Below are positions 7,811 through 15,968 of a stretch of 53,949 nucleotides of DNA, one piece after another (the stretch's first letter is position 1; each line of letters starts with the position of its first letter). A program made the position numbers and the translations under genes. The stretch is taken from contig NZ_ANBE01000050.1 of assembly GCF_000341145.1 (NCBI RefSeq), positions 1-53,949 of the forward strand, in the 5' to 3' direction. The notes under the pieces were generated by a model, which had not been told where the DNA came from, searched no databases, and was given only the letters and a program-made list of their open reading frames with translations. This stretch comes from Nocardiopsis xinjiangensis YIM 90004. Lineage in GTDB: Bacteria; Actinomycetota; Actinomycetes; Streptosporangiales; Streptosporangiaceae.

Positions 7811-9217
7811 TCAGTAGTTGATCATGTCGCCGGCCAACCCGTGGACGGCCTCCTTCACGGCCTCGCTCAGCGTCGGGTGCGCGTGGATGTTGCGCGAGAC
7901 CTCGTGCACCGTGAGGTCCCACTGCTGCGCCAGCGTCAGCTCCGGCAGCAGCTCGGTGACGTCCGGTCCGATCATGTGCGTACCGATGATCTCCCCGTAC
8001 CGGGCGTCGGAGAGCACCTTGACGAACCCGCGGCTGTCTCCCAGACCGTGCGCCTTGCCGTTGGCCATGAACGGGAACTTGGACACCTGCACGTCGTAGC
8101 CGGCCTCGCGCGCCTCGTCCTCGGTGTAGCCGAAGCTCGCGATCTGCGGCTGGCAGTAGATCGCGCGGGGGACGAACCGGTAGTCGATCTCCTGGGTCTC
8201 GGCCCCCGCGATGGTCTCGCTCGCGACGATGCCCATCGCCTCGGCGGTGTGCGCCAGCATGAGCTTGGCGGTCACGTCGCCGATCGCGTAGATGTGCGGC
8301 ACGTTGGTGCGGCCCCGGGCGTCGATCCCGATGGCGCCGCGCTCGGTCAGCTCCACCCCGGCCTTCTCCAGCCCGTAACCCTCGACGTTGGGGGAGAACC
8401 CGATGGCCTGGAGCAGCTTGTCGGCCTCCAGGGTCTGCGACTGCCCGTCGGACCCGGTGACCTGCACCTTCACCCCCGATCCGGTGTCCTCGACCGACTC
8501 CACCCGGGTGGAGGTCATGACCTTCACGCCGAGCTTCTTGAAGGACCGGGCGAGCTCCTTGGCGACCTCCTCGTCCTCCAGCGGGACCATCCGGTCGAGG
8601 AACTCCACGACCGTGACGTCCACGCCGTAGTTGGCCATGACGTAGGCGAACTCGACACCGATCGCCCCGGCACCCGCGATGACGATGCTGTCGGGGAGCT
8701 TCTCCTGGAGGATCTGCTGCTCGTAGGTGACCACCCGCTCGGACAGCTCGGTGCCGGGCAGGAGCTTGGTGGAGGAACCGGCAGCGATCACCGAGTTGTC
8801 GAACGTGACGGTCTCGGTGGACCCGTCCTCGCCGCGCACCTCGACGGTGTGCTCGTCCACGAACGTGCCGCGCCCGTTCAGCTGGGTGATCTTGTTCTTC
8901 TTCATGAGGAAGTGGATGCCCTTGACGCGGCCGTCGGCGACCTCGCGGCTACGGCTGTGGGCCTTGCCGTAGTCGAACCGCACCGACCCGTCCACCTCGA
9001 TGCCGAAGGTGTCGGCCTCGTTGTGGAACAGGTGCGCGAGCTCGGCGTTGCGCAGCAGGGCCTTGGAGGGGATGCAGCCCACGTTGAGGCAGACCCCGCC
9101 CCAGTACTTCTCCTCGACGACGGCCGTGGACAGGCCCAGCTGGGCGGCACGGATCGCCGCGACGTACCCGCCCGGCCCAGCACCGAGAACCACAAGATCG
9201 AAGTGTCGCTGTCCCAT
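7811..9217 (-). CDS. lpdA: Dihydrolipoyl dehydrogenase (E3)
   Basis: The FAD-containing E3 subunit shared by 2-oxoacid dehydrogenase complexes; it reoxidises dihydrolipoamide with NAD. The 468-residue product has the FAD dinucleotide motif [13 protein letters not shown], the redox disulfide CLNVGC (Cys43, Cys48), the NAD motif [14 protein letters not shown], the second FAD motif IYAIGDV and the active-site His-Glu region AHPTLSEAV. The start at 9217 (MGQRHFDLV) is set by AAGGAGAT 7 nt upstream; an upstream ATG at 9250 is less likely. It is 74 bp downstream of the DedA-like gene on the same strand. No E1 or E2 genes are nearby. Confidence 0.96.
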   Translation of the reverse strand: MGQRHFDLVVLGAGPGGYVAAIRAAQLGLSTAVVEEKYWGGVCLNVGCIPSKALLRNAELAHLFHNEADTFGIEVDGSVRFDYGKAHSRSREVADGRVKGIHFLMKKNKITQLNGRGTFVDEHTVEVRGEDGSTETVTFDNSVIAAGSSTKLLPGTELSERVVTYEQQILQEKLPDSIVIAGAGAIGVEFAYVMANYGVDVTVVEFLDRMVPLEDEEVAKELARSFKKLGVKVMTSTRVESVEDTGSGVKVQVTGSDGQSQTLEADKLLQAIGFSPNVEGYGLEKAGVELTERGAIGIDARGRTNVPHIYAIGDVTAKLMLAHTAEAMGIVASETIAGAETQEIDYRFVPRAIYCQPQIASFGYTEDEAREAGYDVQVSKFPFMANGKAHGLGDSRGFVKVLSDARYGEIIGTHMIGPDVTELLPELTLAQQWDLTVHEVSRNIHAHPTLSEAVKEAVHGLAGDMINY

Positions 9218-9291
9218 GACGGGATCTCCTTGAGCGTGTTCATGACGCACCCGGCGCGGCTCGCCCGGGGTGTCGGATTGCCGGTCCCAGG

Positions 9292-10215
9292 CTAGTCGCG
9301 CTCCCCCGCCTGCGTGTGACCATCGGCGACGTGTTCGTCACTCCGGGTGTTCCATGCGCCATCGGCGCCCGCTTCCAGACGCGCGGTCTCGGCGTCGTAG
9401 TCTGCAGCGGCCTCGGCCAGCACCTGCTCGCGCCGCTTCTTGGAGTCACGGGTGGACAGGTACGCCGGTGTCATCGCGAGCACGAAGATGACCGCGATCA
9501 TGATCCACATGGCGTACTTGTCGACCAGGAGCACCAGGTCCACGCCGACCTGCCCCGACGTGAAACCGATCCAGGCCACGGCCGCGGTCACCATCAGCGC
9601 ACCCAAGGCGTCCAGGAACAGGTAGGTGCGCAGCCGCATCCCGCTGACTCCGGCGATCACGTGCGGGACCCCGGCGGGAACACCCGGCAGGTAGCTCAAC
9701 GGGATCACCAGCCGCATGACCCACGGGTTCATGGTCTCCAGGCGGTCGGCGAACCGCCGGGCCCGCTCGCCCTGCACCAGGAAACGCACGATGCCGCGGC
9801 CCCAACGGCGGCCCAGCCACCAGAACAGCCAGTCGATCTTGATCTTGCCGATGACCCCGGCCACGAGCACCACCCAGAACGTCTCCTGGCCCACGCTCGC
9901 GAGCGCGCCGCCGGCGCCGATGGCCGCGTAACTGCCGGTGACCAGTGCCAGCGGGACCGGGTGGTCGGCGATGAACAGCGGGCGCAGCGGCATCGTCAGC
10001 AGGAAGAACGCCGGGATGCAGACGGCCATCCAGAGCAGGACCCGGTCCTGGCGCTGCGCCTTGCCCTCCCACGGCTTCATGTCACGCAGCTGGGCCTGGG
10101 CCCGCTCGCTCTCCTCCTCGTTCCAGGCCTTCTCGGCGGCACGCAGGGCCTCCTCCTTGGAGGGACGGCCGGGGCTGCTGCCGGGCGGGCATGGATCGGT
10201 GCTCTCCGTCGTCAT
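9292..10215 (-). CDS. DedA/VTT-domain membrane protein
   Basis: A 307-residue integral membrane protein of the DedA (VTT) family, whose members act as or resemble lipid scramblases/flippases for undecaprenyl phosphate or phospholipids. A charged cytoplasmic N-terminus (about 1-65) precedes helices. The family motif is visible in [39 protein letters not shown], with the reentrant-loop prolines and glycines. The C-terminus is a charged tail of about 60 residues. The ATG at 10215 (MTTESTDP) has GGAG 5 nt upstream; another ATG three codons earlier and a longer open frame to 10311 lack good sites. Confidence 0.85.
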   Translation of the reverse strand: MTTESTDPCPPGSSPGRPSKEEALRAAEKAWNEEESERAQAQLRDMKPWEGKAQRQDRVLLWMAVCIPAFFLLTMPLRPLFIADHPVPLALVTGSYAAIGAGGALASVGQETFWVVLVAGVIGKIKIDWLFWWLGRRWGRGIVRFLVQGERARRFADRLETMNPWVMRLVIPLSYLPGVPAGVPHVIAGVSGMRLRTYLFLDALGALMVTAAVAWIGFTSGQVGVDLVLLVDKYAMWIMIAVIFVLAMTPAYLSTRDSKKRREQVLAEAAADYDAETARLEAGADGAWNTRSDEHVADGHTQAGERD

Positions 10216-10368
10216 GGGCTCCATCCTCGTGCGCGGGGCAGGCCGCGCGACAGGCACAACCGTCACGGTATGCGTGTGTGCTGTGCGGAGCGCGGCCATG
10301 ACAAGCGTCATACCGCGCAGGTCGGTGCCGGTCCGGTTCCGGGGGAGGGGCCCAGCGCCGGAGGAGGG

Positions 10369-11874
10369 TCACCGTTCGGGCGGCGGGTGCGGCCACCTCC
10401 ACGCCGGCGCCCACGACCAACTGTCCGTGACCCCTTCCGGCATCGACGGGAGCAGCGACGCTCCCGGGGCGCCCCGCGGCGCGGGTTCCGGCGCCGGGGC
10501 CGGCTCGGCTCGTGGAGCCGCCCCCCGGTCCGGGAGGACGGGTTCGGGGACCGGGGGATCCTCGGCCAGGGACGGGGGATCCTCGGCCAGGGACGGGGGG
10601 TCCTCGGCCAGGGACGGGGCGGGAGGCTCCGGCTGGGCACCGAAAGGACTGGGCCCGAACGCGTCGGGGTCGGCCGGCGGGTCGGTCAGTTCCGGCGGCA
10701 GAGCCGCGAAGGGCGCCGACATCGGACCGGAGTCGGCCTCGGCGAAGTGCGCGGCCACACCGAAATGCAGGGGCGGACGCGGGTCCTCGTCCTCCTCGCC
10801 CTCGACGCGGGGCGCGTGCGGGTGGCGCACCGACCCGGCCGGGTGCATGCGCGACCACCAGGCCGTGGCCTCGTCCATGGCCAGTTCCCCGACGGTTTCG
10901 AGGAAACCGGGGATGTGCGGGTGCCGACGGCCCGCCCGCCACGGGTGCGTCAGCGACTGCGGTTCCAGGACCAGCACCCGCTCTCCGTCGACCACGGGGA
11001 TGTCGGCCGGCGTCGCCTCGTTGCCGATCCACTCGCCGTTGCCGCCCACGAGGTCCCACTCGCCGGTGACCACGTCGGCGAGTGGATCGGCGGCGCCGTC
11101 CAGGCACGCTGCCGTCCACCGGGGGTCGGGGCGGTTGCCGCCCAGACGGTGGCCCTCCTTACCGATGAGTGCGTCCGCGAGCAGGGTGTGCAGCTGGAAG
11201 TTGTCGCCGACGCCGTCGATGCGCACCCGGAACCCGCGCCACGACGCGCGGTCCAGGACGAGCAGGTACTCGACCTCGGCCATGCGCAGGAGTTCGCTCA
11301 GCTCGACGAACTCGTGCAGCCGGGTGGAGAGCGCGTGCACGATCTGTGTGAGGCCTTCGAGCGCCCCCGCATCCGCACGTAGGGCCGCGCGCACGCTCGC
11401 GTCGCTCACCATCGCCTTCGCGGCCAAGCCGTAGCGCAGGGAGGTCCACCACCCGATGGTGGCCAGGGGCGCGTTCTCACCGAGGACCTCCTCGACGCGT
11501 TTCTCCTGCTCGCCCGAGGTGTCGCCGGGTTCGGGGAGGCGGCCGCCGCCGGTCTTGTCCCAGGCGTGCATGAAGGCCACGGCGGCCTGCCCGTAACTGC
11601 CGAGCTGACGCAGGACCTCCAGACCGGCCTGGCCGGCGGAGGCACCGTTCTCGACCAGGGCACCGGCCAGGACCGAGAGGTCGGCGGCGATACCGGCGGC
11701 CGGCTCACAGTCGCTGAGCACAGGGGTGAGAGCCTCCATCGCGTGCCCCAGCTCCTTCGGGGGCACCTGCGTGGAAAGGCGGAACACATCGTGCACGGCC
11801 TCGGGAAAGTCCGGTGCCTGGGCAGCGGCGGTGTCGAGCACCCGTTGGAACGCGGCGCGAAACTCTTCAGTCAC
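10369..11874 (-). CDS. Hypothetical protein with Pro-rich repeat tail
   Basis: A 501-residue soluble protein I do not recognise. The N-terminal 340 residues are well-behaved and helical at first (EFRAAFQRVLDTAAAQ..., LATIGWWTSLRYGLAAKAM), followed by a mixed region with conserved-looking aromatic motifs (SWRGFRVRIDGVGDNFQLHTLLADAL, GEWDLVGGNGEWIG). From about residue 350 the chain becomes acidic and Pro/Ala/Glu-rich, with three perfect SLAEDPP heptads. No signal peptide or transmembrane segment. The GTG start at 11874 is chosen because GGAAGGA lies at the right spacing; the open frame continues upstream but crosses the divergent promoter region. It is divergent from a lipoprotein gene. Confidence 0.7.
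   Translation of the reverse strand: MTEEFRAAFQRVLDTAAAQAPDFPEAVHDVFRLSTQVPPKELGHAMEALTPVLSDCEPAAGIAADLSVLAGALVENGASAGQAGLEVLRQLGSYGQAAVAFMHAWDKTGGGRLPEPGDTSGEQEKRVEEVLGENAPLATIGWWTSLRYGLAAKAMVSDASVRAALRADAGALEGLTQIVHALSTRLHEFVELSELLRMAEVEYLLVLDRASWRGFRVRIDGVGDNFQLHTLLADALIGKEGHRLGGNRPDPRWTAACLDGAADPLADVVTGEWDLVGGNGEWIGNEATPADIPVVDGERVLVLEPQSLTHPWRAGRRHPHIPGFLETVGELAMDEATAWWSRMHPAGSVRHPHAPRVEGEEDEDPRPPLHFGVAAHFAEADSGPMSAPFAALPPELTDPPADPDAFGPSPFGAQPEPPAPSLAEDPPSLAEDPPSLAEDPPVPEPVLPDRGAAPRAEPAPAPEPAPRGAPGASLLPSMPEGVTDSWSWAPAWRWPHPPPER
10552..10614. repeat. 21-bp tandem repeat, three copies, inside the hypothetical gene
   Basis: Three tandem 21-bp units (10552-10572, 10573-10593, 10594-10614) differ at one base only and encode three SLAEDPP heptads in the Pro-rich tail. 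Near-identity at third positions shows recent expansion by slippage or unequal exchange. Confidence 0.9.
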
Positions 11875-12024
11875 GCCGAAATCCTTCCATATCCGGCACG
11901 TTCGGCCGAAGTCGCAGGCACCTTGCGGCCGGAAGGCCTCCAGGTGTACCGGGTTCGGTCCGGACCGGGCCCGCCCCGACGGCGGAAAACGGATTCGGCC
12001 CCGTCCCGTGGATGCGGGAGTTGC

Positions 12025-12030
12025 TAGGGT
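12025..12030 (+). promoter_or_regulatory. -10 element of the lipoprotein gene
   Basis: TAGGGT preceded by a TTGC extended-type context, 89 bp upstream of the lipoprotein ATG (12119). A palindrome overlaps this hexamer. Confidence 0.45.
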
Positions 12031-12050
12031 GTGCCCGCCGAGCACACCCT
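12026..12050. promoter_or_regulatory. Palindrome overlapping the -10 and start site
   Basis: AGGGTGTGC (12026-12034) and GCACACCCT (12042-12050) form a perfect 9-bp inverted repeat with a 7-nt centre. It covers the -10 hexamer and the predicted transcription start, so it can be a repressor operator or a 5' mRNA hairpin. Confidence 0.5.
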
Positions 12051-12118
12051 GTATTGCGTGTGTCCCCCGCCGGGGCAGCTTCCCCTCGCCCGGCGCTCTT
12101 CCGACCCGAAGGCCACCC

Positions 12119-12799
12119 ATGCGACTGATCCCCTCCCTTCCCCTGGCGCCCCTGGGCGCGGCCATCACCGCCGTCGTCCTCCTCTCCGGTTGCGAAGGGG
12201 GCGACTTCGAATTCGACACCGACCTCTTCTCCGGCGAGGAGTCCCCCAGCCCGAGCGAGAGCCCCTCCCCCGCGGACGGGGAGAACGGCGAGGACGAGGA
12301 CGGCCAGGGCGAGGAGCAGGCTTCCGGATACTCCCTGCCGCAGTCCTGCGAGGCCGCCGACGTCTCCGGTGCCGCCGGCGGCCTGGCCCCCGGTACCGAC
12401 CTGGCTGAGGAGAGCGGCGAGATCGAGGACATCGACGGCGCCGAGCAGCTCTCGTGCACCCTCAGCGGCGGCGGAGCCGGCTCCGCCACGCTCACCGTCG
12501 TCTTCACCGAGGGCACCGACCCCAGCGCCAACCCCGACGTCATCCAGGTCCCGGGCTCCGAGGAGGAGATGAACTGGGACGTGGACATCGACGTGGACGT
12601 GGATACCTACCACACTGACGACACCGACGACCTGGGCGGCGACCTGGAGTACGTCGGAGCCGTCGACGGCTCCAGCACGCAGCTGTACCTGGAGCTGCCC
12701 GAGGAGTTCTACGTGACCGCGGTCGTCACCAACTCCGACGTCGACCGCGAGGAGCTCGAGCGCGTGGTCCTGCAGGCCGCCGAGAACGTCCGCGCCTGA
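12119..12799 (+). CDS. Hypothetical acidic lipoprotein
   Basis: A 226-residue secreted lipoprotein. The signal peptide MRLIPSLPLAPLGAAITAVV ends in the lipobox LLSGC (Cys at about 24). It is followed by an acidic Ser/Pro/Glu-rich linker (FSGEESPSPSESPSPADGEN) and a compact domain beginning YSLPQSCEAADVSG, with a second Cys in LSCTLSGG, so one disulfide is likely. This resembles the DUF3558-like actinobacterial lipoprotein pattern, but I cannot assign a family. The ATG at 12119 follows GAAGG; the longer open frame upstream is the promoter region. Confidence 0.75.
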   Translation: MRLIPSLPLAPLGAAITAVVLLSGCEGGDFEFDTDLFSGEESPSPSESPSPADGENGEDEDGQGEEQASGYSLPQSCEAADVSGAAGGLAPGTDLAEESGEIEDIDGAEQLSCTLSGGGAGSATLTVVFTEGTDPSANPDVIQVPGSEEEMNWDVDIDVDVDTYHTDDTDDLGGDLEYVGAVDGSSTQLYLELPEEFYVTAVVTNSDVDREELERVVLQAAENVRA

Positions 12800-12841
12800 C
12801 CGTTCCCCCCACTCGCCGCCGCGCGCACGCGCCCGGACACA

Positions 12842-12876
12842 ACGGTGGCCCCGTCCCTCGGGAACGGGGCCACCGT
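12842..12876. terminator. Bidirectional terminator between lipoprotein and OmpA-like genes
   Basis: ACGGTGGCCCCGT (12842-12854) pairs with ACGGGGCCACCGT (12864-12876), a 13-bp stem with a 9-nt loop between two convergent genes. Confidence 0.75.
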
Positions 12877-12893
12877 GCTTGCGCGGGCAGACC

Positions 12894-14480
12894 TCAGTGC
12901 TCGACCGGGATCTCCTCGAACTCGCCGAAGGGTCCGGCGCTCAGTGTCAGCTCCTCGACCTCGACGGCCGGCGCGGGGAAGACCGCGGCCAGCTCGTAGG
13001 TGTTGCCGGGTTGGAGCATGTGCACCTCCTCGGCGAAGCTGCTGTAACGCCCCTCGCCGAAGTCCAGCTGGGCCACGTAGCGGGTCAGCCCGCTGTCGGG
13101 TTCGGTGAGCTGGAACCCGCCCAGGGTGCCCTTGTTGAACTGCTCGGGGCCGCCGGCGATGTTCTCCGACCCGCCCAGTTCCGGCACGGTCGGCTCATCG
13201 GTGGTGTTGGTCAGGGTGAATGTGCCGACGACGTAGGCACCGTCACGGCGCAGCGGATGGATCTGCAGTTCCACACCATCGGTCTCGCCCTCGTCGACGA
13301 CCGGGCCGGGGTCATCGGTGTAGGGGGCCGGCCAGGTGACGTTGCGCTGGGCCGCGCCGAGACCGTCGTCGTCGTAGGCCTCCTCCTCGGAGGCGTCCAC
13401 GGTGGGGTCGAAGACGTAGGAGAACTCCACCCGCCGGTTGCGGGCGCGCGCCTCGTCGTCGTCCGCACCGCCCTCACGGGCGACGGGCTCGTCCATGCCC
13501 CGGCCCTCGACCTCGAGTTCGTAGTCGGTCCCGAGTTCCTCGGCGAGCAGGTCGCGCACGCTCTCGGCCCGTTCCACGGACAGGTTGTCGTTGTAGGCGG
13601 CGTCACCGATGCCGTCGGTGTGGCCGATGACGGTGATGGCGGGTTCGTCGGGGTCGACGTTCTGCGCCAGGGTCGTCGCCGCGCGGCGCACGACGTCCTC
13701 GGCGTCCCCGGTCAGGTCCGAACGGTCGAACTCGAACATCACGTCGGAGTGCAGGGAGATGATCTCCCGGTCGCCGTCACGGGTGGTGGAGGCGACCTCG
13801 GAGTCGACGAAGCTCTGCACCCAGCCGTCGTCGGCGAGGGCGTCCTCGTCCGGTGGGCGGTTCGCGAAGGTGATGTTCCCGCCGTCCGAGGGGGGACTGT
13901 CGGGGGTGAGGTGGTCCTCGGCGTTGGGGTTCTCGGGTGCGGGGGTCTCCTCCTCCACGTCCTGGACGGGGATACCCGTCATCGCGCCGAGGCCGCTGCC
14001 GACGAAGGTGACCTGGTCGACGCTCTCGGGCAGCCGGGGGAAGTACCGGATGTACTCGTTGGTGACACCGTCGTGCACGGGGTACAGGCCGTCTGCGTTG
14101 GGGCTCTCGGACCCGTACTTGAGGCCGTCGCCGTCGAGGAACTGCCGGTACACGCGTCCGGACATGGGGTCCACCAGGGTGTGCGCCATGCTCAAGTTGC
14201 GGTTGGCCCCGGTGAAGTCGTCGTCGTAGGTGACCTCGTAGCGCATCACGGTGTGGTCGTCGGTGCGTTCCAGGGAGGTGACGGCGAAGGTGGTCTCGAC
14301 GTCCTGCCCGCTGTCCTGGAAGATCCGGCCCTCCTGGACGTAGGGGAAATCCTCCCTGACCGTCGGCGGGCCGTCTCCGAAGGTGTCCGACCACCAGTCA
14401 GAGACCGCGGTGCAGCCGGTCAGCAGGAGGCTGCCCGAGACCATCAGCGCGACCACTGCGAGGGGTGTCTTCCGCGCCAT
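12894..14480 (-). CDS. OmpA-domain lipoprotein
   Basis: A 528-residue lipoprotein. The signal peptide ends in the lipobox LLTGC (Cys23). Residues 30-230 are an uncharacterised extracytoplasmic region; residues about 243-357 are an OmpA/MotB C-terminal peptidoglycan-binding domain (MFEFDRSDL, GHTDGIGDAAYNDNLSVERAESVRDLL, ARNRRVEFSYVF). About 170 further residues form a predicted beta-rich domain (VGTFTLTNTTDEP, FGEGRYSSFAEEVHMLQPGNTYELAAVFPAP) like DUF4352/extracellular adhesion modules. The likely role is anchoring to, or sensing, peptidoglycan outside the membrane. ATG at 14480 with GGAG 9 nt upstream. OmpA domains are familiar in actinomycetes despite the lack of a classical outer membrane. 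Confidence 0.85.
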   Translation of the reverse strand: MARKTPLAVVALMVSGSLLLTGCTAVSDWWSDTFGDGPPTVREDFPYVQEGRIFQDSGQDVETTFAVTSLERTDDHTVMRYEVTYDDDFTGANRNLSMAHTLVDPMSGRVYRQFLDGDGLKYGSESPNADGLYPVHDGVTNEYIRYFPRLPESVDQVTFVGSGLGAMTGIPVQDVEEETPAPENPNAEDHLTPDSPPSDGGNITFANRPPDEDALADDGWVQSFVDSEVASTTRDGDREIISLHSDVMFEFDRSDLTGDAEDVVRRAATTLAQNVDPDEPAITVIGHTDGIGDAAYNDNLSVERAESVRDLLAEELGTDYELEVEGRGMDEPVAREGGADDDEARARNRRVEFSYVFDPTVDASEEEAYDDDGLGAAQRNVTWPAPYTDDPGPVVDEGETDGVELQIHPLRRDGAYVVGTFTLTNTTDEPTVPELGGSENIAGGPEQFNKGTLGGFQLTEPDSGLTRYVAQLDFGEGRYSSFAEEVHMLQPGNTYELAAVFPAPAVEVEELTLSAGPFGEFEEIPVEH

Positions 14481-14717
14481 GTGGGGGAACTCCGATCGTG
14501 TCTGAGGACGTACCTGCCATATCCTCCTTCACTCGCGCACGGGAACCGAACACGGCACCTCCCCATCCGCCGCCGCAAGGGCCCCATGCCCTCCCGGGTG
14601 CGACAGAACGGGCGCTCCGACCAGGTAGAGCCCGGCCCCGGGGATCCGTGTCCGCGATCGGCGGAAAATCTTCGGGATCCGACCCATCCGCCTCCGCCGG
14701 TGCCCCGAATACCTCAC

Positions 14718-15017
14718 GTGAGCACAGAGAGACGCGAGAGCGCACCACAGGCACCCGGGCGGCACACCGCCACGGGGATCGTCACGGGTCTGCTCACGGT
14801 CGGGGCGGCCCTGGGGACCGCCGAACTGACCGCCGCGCTGGCCCGCACGACCTCACCGGTGGTCGCCGTCGGCGACGCCGATCGTCTACGAGCACCTGCG
14901 CAGCGACCACGTCCGACCACGTCGCACCCGCGAACACACGCACGGACCACCGCCACCGAGCCGTCGCCCCGTGTCGGGCCGGAGCAAGCCCGGCCCGGGC
15001 GGGCCCGACGGTTCTAG
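14718..15017 (+). pseudogene. Decayed 5' end of a molybdopterin-dependent oxidoreductase gene
   Basis: From the GTG at 14718 the first 53 residues contain a transmembrane stretch (TGIVTGLLTVGAALGTAEL) running into SPVVAVGDA, the characteristic N-terminus of the actinobacterial membrane-bound sulfite-oxidase-type molybdopterin oxidoreductases, which normally continue with VIDxTP and some 450 more residues. Here, at about 14877, the frame turns into low-complexity Arg/Pro/Thr-rich sequence and stops at 15017; no catalytic domain follows in any frame. I read this as a truncated gene remnant. A short functional membrane peptide is the alternative. It lies in the 546-bp stretch between the OmpA-like and EamA genes. 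Confidence 0.5.
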
Positions 15018-15020
15018 GGT
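15015..15020 (+). promoter_or_regulatory. -10 element of a leaderless leader-ORF/EamA transcript
   Basis: TAGGGT followed by 6 nt and the ATG at 15027, the geometry of leaderless actinobacterial mRNAs. It overlaps the end of the pseudogene frame. Confidence 0.55.
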
Positions 15021-15026
15021 GACAGG

Positions 15027-15071
15027 ATGTCCTCCCACCCGGCCCCTGCGCCCCCGCGACCGGCCCCATGA
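15027..15071 (+). CDS. 14-residue Pro-rich leader ORF coupled to the EamA gene
   Basis: The ATG 6 nt after a -10 element opens a 14-codon frame (MSSHPAPAPPRPAP) with six prolines, ending in a TGA that overlaps the EamA start as ATGA (15068-15071). The EamA gene has no good ribosome binding site of its own, so its translation probably depends on ribosomes finishing this leader. The Pro clusters could make translation sensitive to prolyl-tRNA supply or EF-P. The function is inferred. Confidence 0.5.
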   Translation: MSSHPAPAPPRPAP

Positions 15072-15907
15072 CCGCACCTGTCGTCGCGGCCGTACTCGTC
15101 GCCGCCCTGCTCCACGCCACGTGGAACGCCGTGGCCCACTCCATCAGCGACCGCCTGCTCGGTTTCGCCCTCATCGGACTCGGCGGCATGGCCGGCACCG
15201 CTCCCCTGCTGCTGTTCGTCGGCCTGCCCCCGCGCGAGGCCTGGCCCGTGCTGGCCGCGTCGGTCGCCGCCCACCTGCTGTACCTGGGCCTGCTCATGCT
15301 CTCCTACCGCACCGGGGAGTTCGGGCAGGTCTATCCGCTGGCCCGCGGCACCGCGCCCTGGGTCGTCGCCCTCATCGGGGTGGTGTTCCTCGGTGAGCGT
15401 CTGCCCCCGAGCGAACTCGCCGGAGTACTGGTGGTCTCCGCCGGCCTCATGACCCTGGTGTTGGCCGGGGGTGTACCGAAGAGGAGGCACGTGCCCGGTC
15501 TCCTGGCCGCCTTCGCCACCGGGCTCGGTATCGCCTCCTACACGGTCATCGACGCATACGGGGTGCGCCTGACACAGAACCCGGTCGGTTACATCACCTG
15601 GATCATGGTGCTGCAGGGACCGGTGTTCTTCCTCGTGGCCCTGGCCCGCCGGCGGGGCCGGTTGTGGGGACAGATACGGCCCGTCTTGCGTATGGGGTTG
15701 TCGGGCGGGGCGATCAGCGCCGCCGCCTACGGTCTCGTGCTGTGGGCGCAGCTCTCCGGGGCGGTCGCGGGCATCGCCGCCCTGCGCGAGACCAGCATCG
15801 TCTTCGCCGCGGTCCTGGGCGCGCTCCTGTTCGAGGAACGCTTCGGAGCGGTGCGGGTGACCGCCTCGGCCGTCGTCGTCACCGGGGTCCTGCTACTGGC
15901 GGTCTGA
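15068..15907 (+). CDS. EamA/DMT-superfamily transporter
   Basis: A 279-residue inner membrane protein with about ten hydrophobic helices arranged as two EamA repeats (about 1-135 and 145-279). The repeats show the typical LLHATWNAVAH start and GEFGQVYPLARGTAPWVVALIGVVFLGERLPPSELAGVLVVSAGL, mirrored at the C-terminus by LRETSIVFAAVLGALLFEERFGAVRVTASAVVVTGVLLL. Drug/metabolite transporters of this type export amino acids, metabolites or purines; the substrate is not visible. The ATG at 15068 overlaps the stop of a leader ORF. Confidence 0.88.
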   Translation: MTAPVVAAVLVAALLHATWNAVAHSISDRLLGFALIGLGGMAGTAPLLLFVGLPPREAWPVLAASVAAHLLYLGLLMLSYRTGEFGQVYPLARGTAPWVVALIGVVFLGERLPPSELAGVLVVSAGLMTLVLAGGVPKRRHVPGLLAAFATGLGIASYTVIDAYGVRLTQNPVGYITWIMVLQGPVFFLVALARRRGRLWGQIRPVLRMGLSGGAISAAAYGLVLWAQLSGAVAGIAALRETSIVFAAVLGALLFEERFGAVRVTASAVVVTGVLLLAV

Positions 15908-15955
15908 GCACACGGAAGGTCCCACCCACTCATGGCGCCCCACCAGGCCACCCCC

Positions 15956-15961
15956 TAGAGT
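15956..15961 (+). promoter_or_regulatory. -10 element of the amidohydrolase/acyl-CoA synthetase operon
   Basis: TAGAGT, 7 nt before the GTG at 15969; no Shine-Dalgarno sequence is present. The mRNA is probably leaderless. Confidence 0.55.
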
Positions 15962-15968
15962 GTGGCCC

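Noticed and set aside
10552..10614. Possible CRISPR-like array
   Set aside because: The three units are direct 21-bp repeats without spacers and encode in-frame protein heptads.
14398..14520. 40-codon minus-strand ORF preceded by a strong AAGGAGG
   Set aside because: The site is only 2 nt from the ATG, the frame overlaps the OmpA-like start out of frame, and the peptide has no recognisable feature.
12879..15017. 712-codon plus-strand open frame opposite the OmpA-like gene
   Set aside because: Most of it is antisense to an obvious lipoprotein gene; only the last part (from 14718) resembles a real, decayed gene start.
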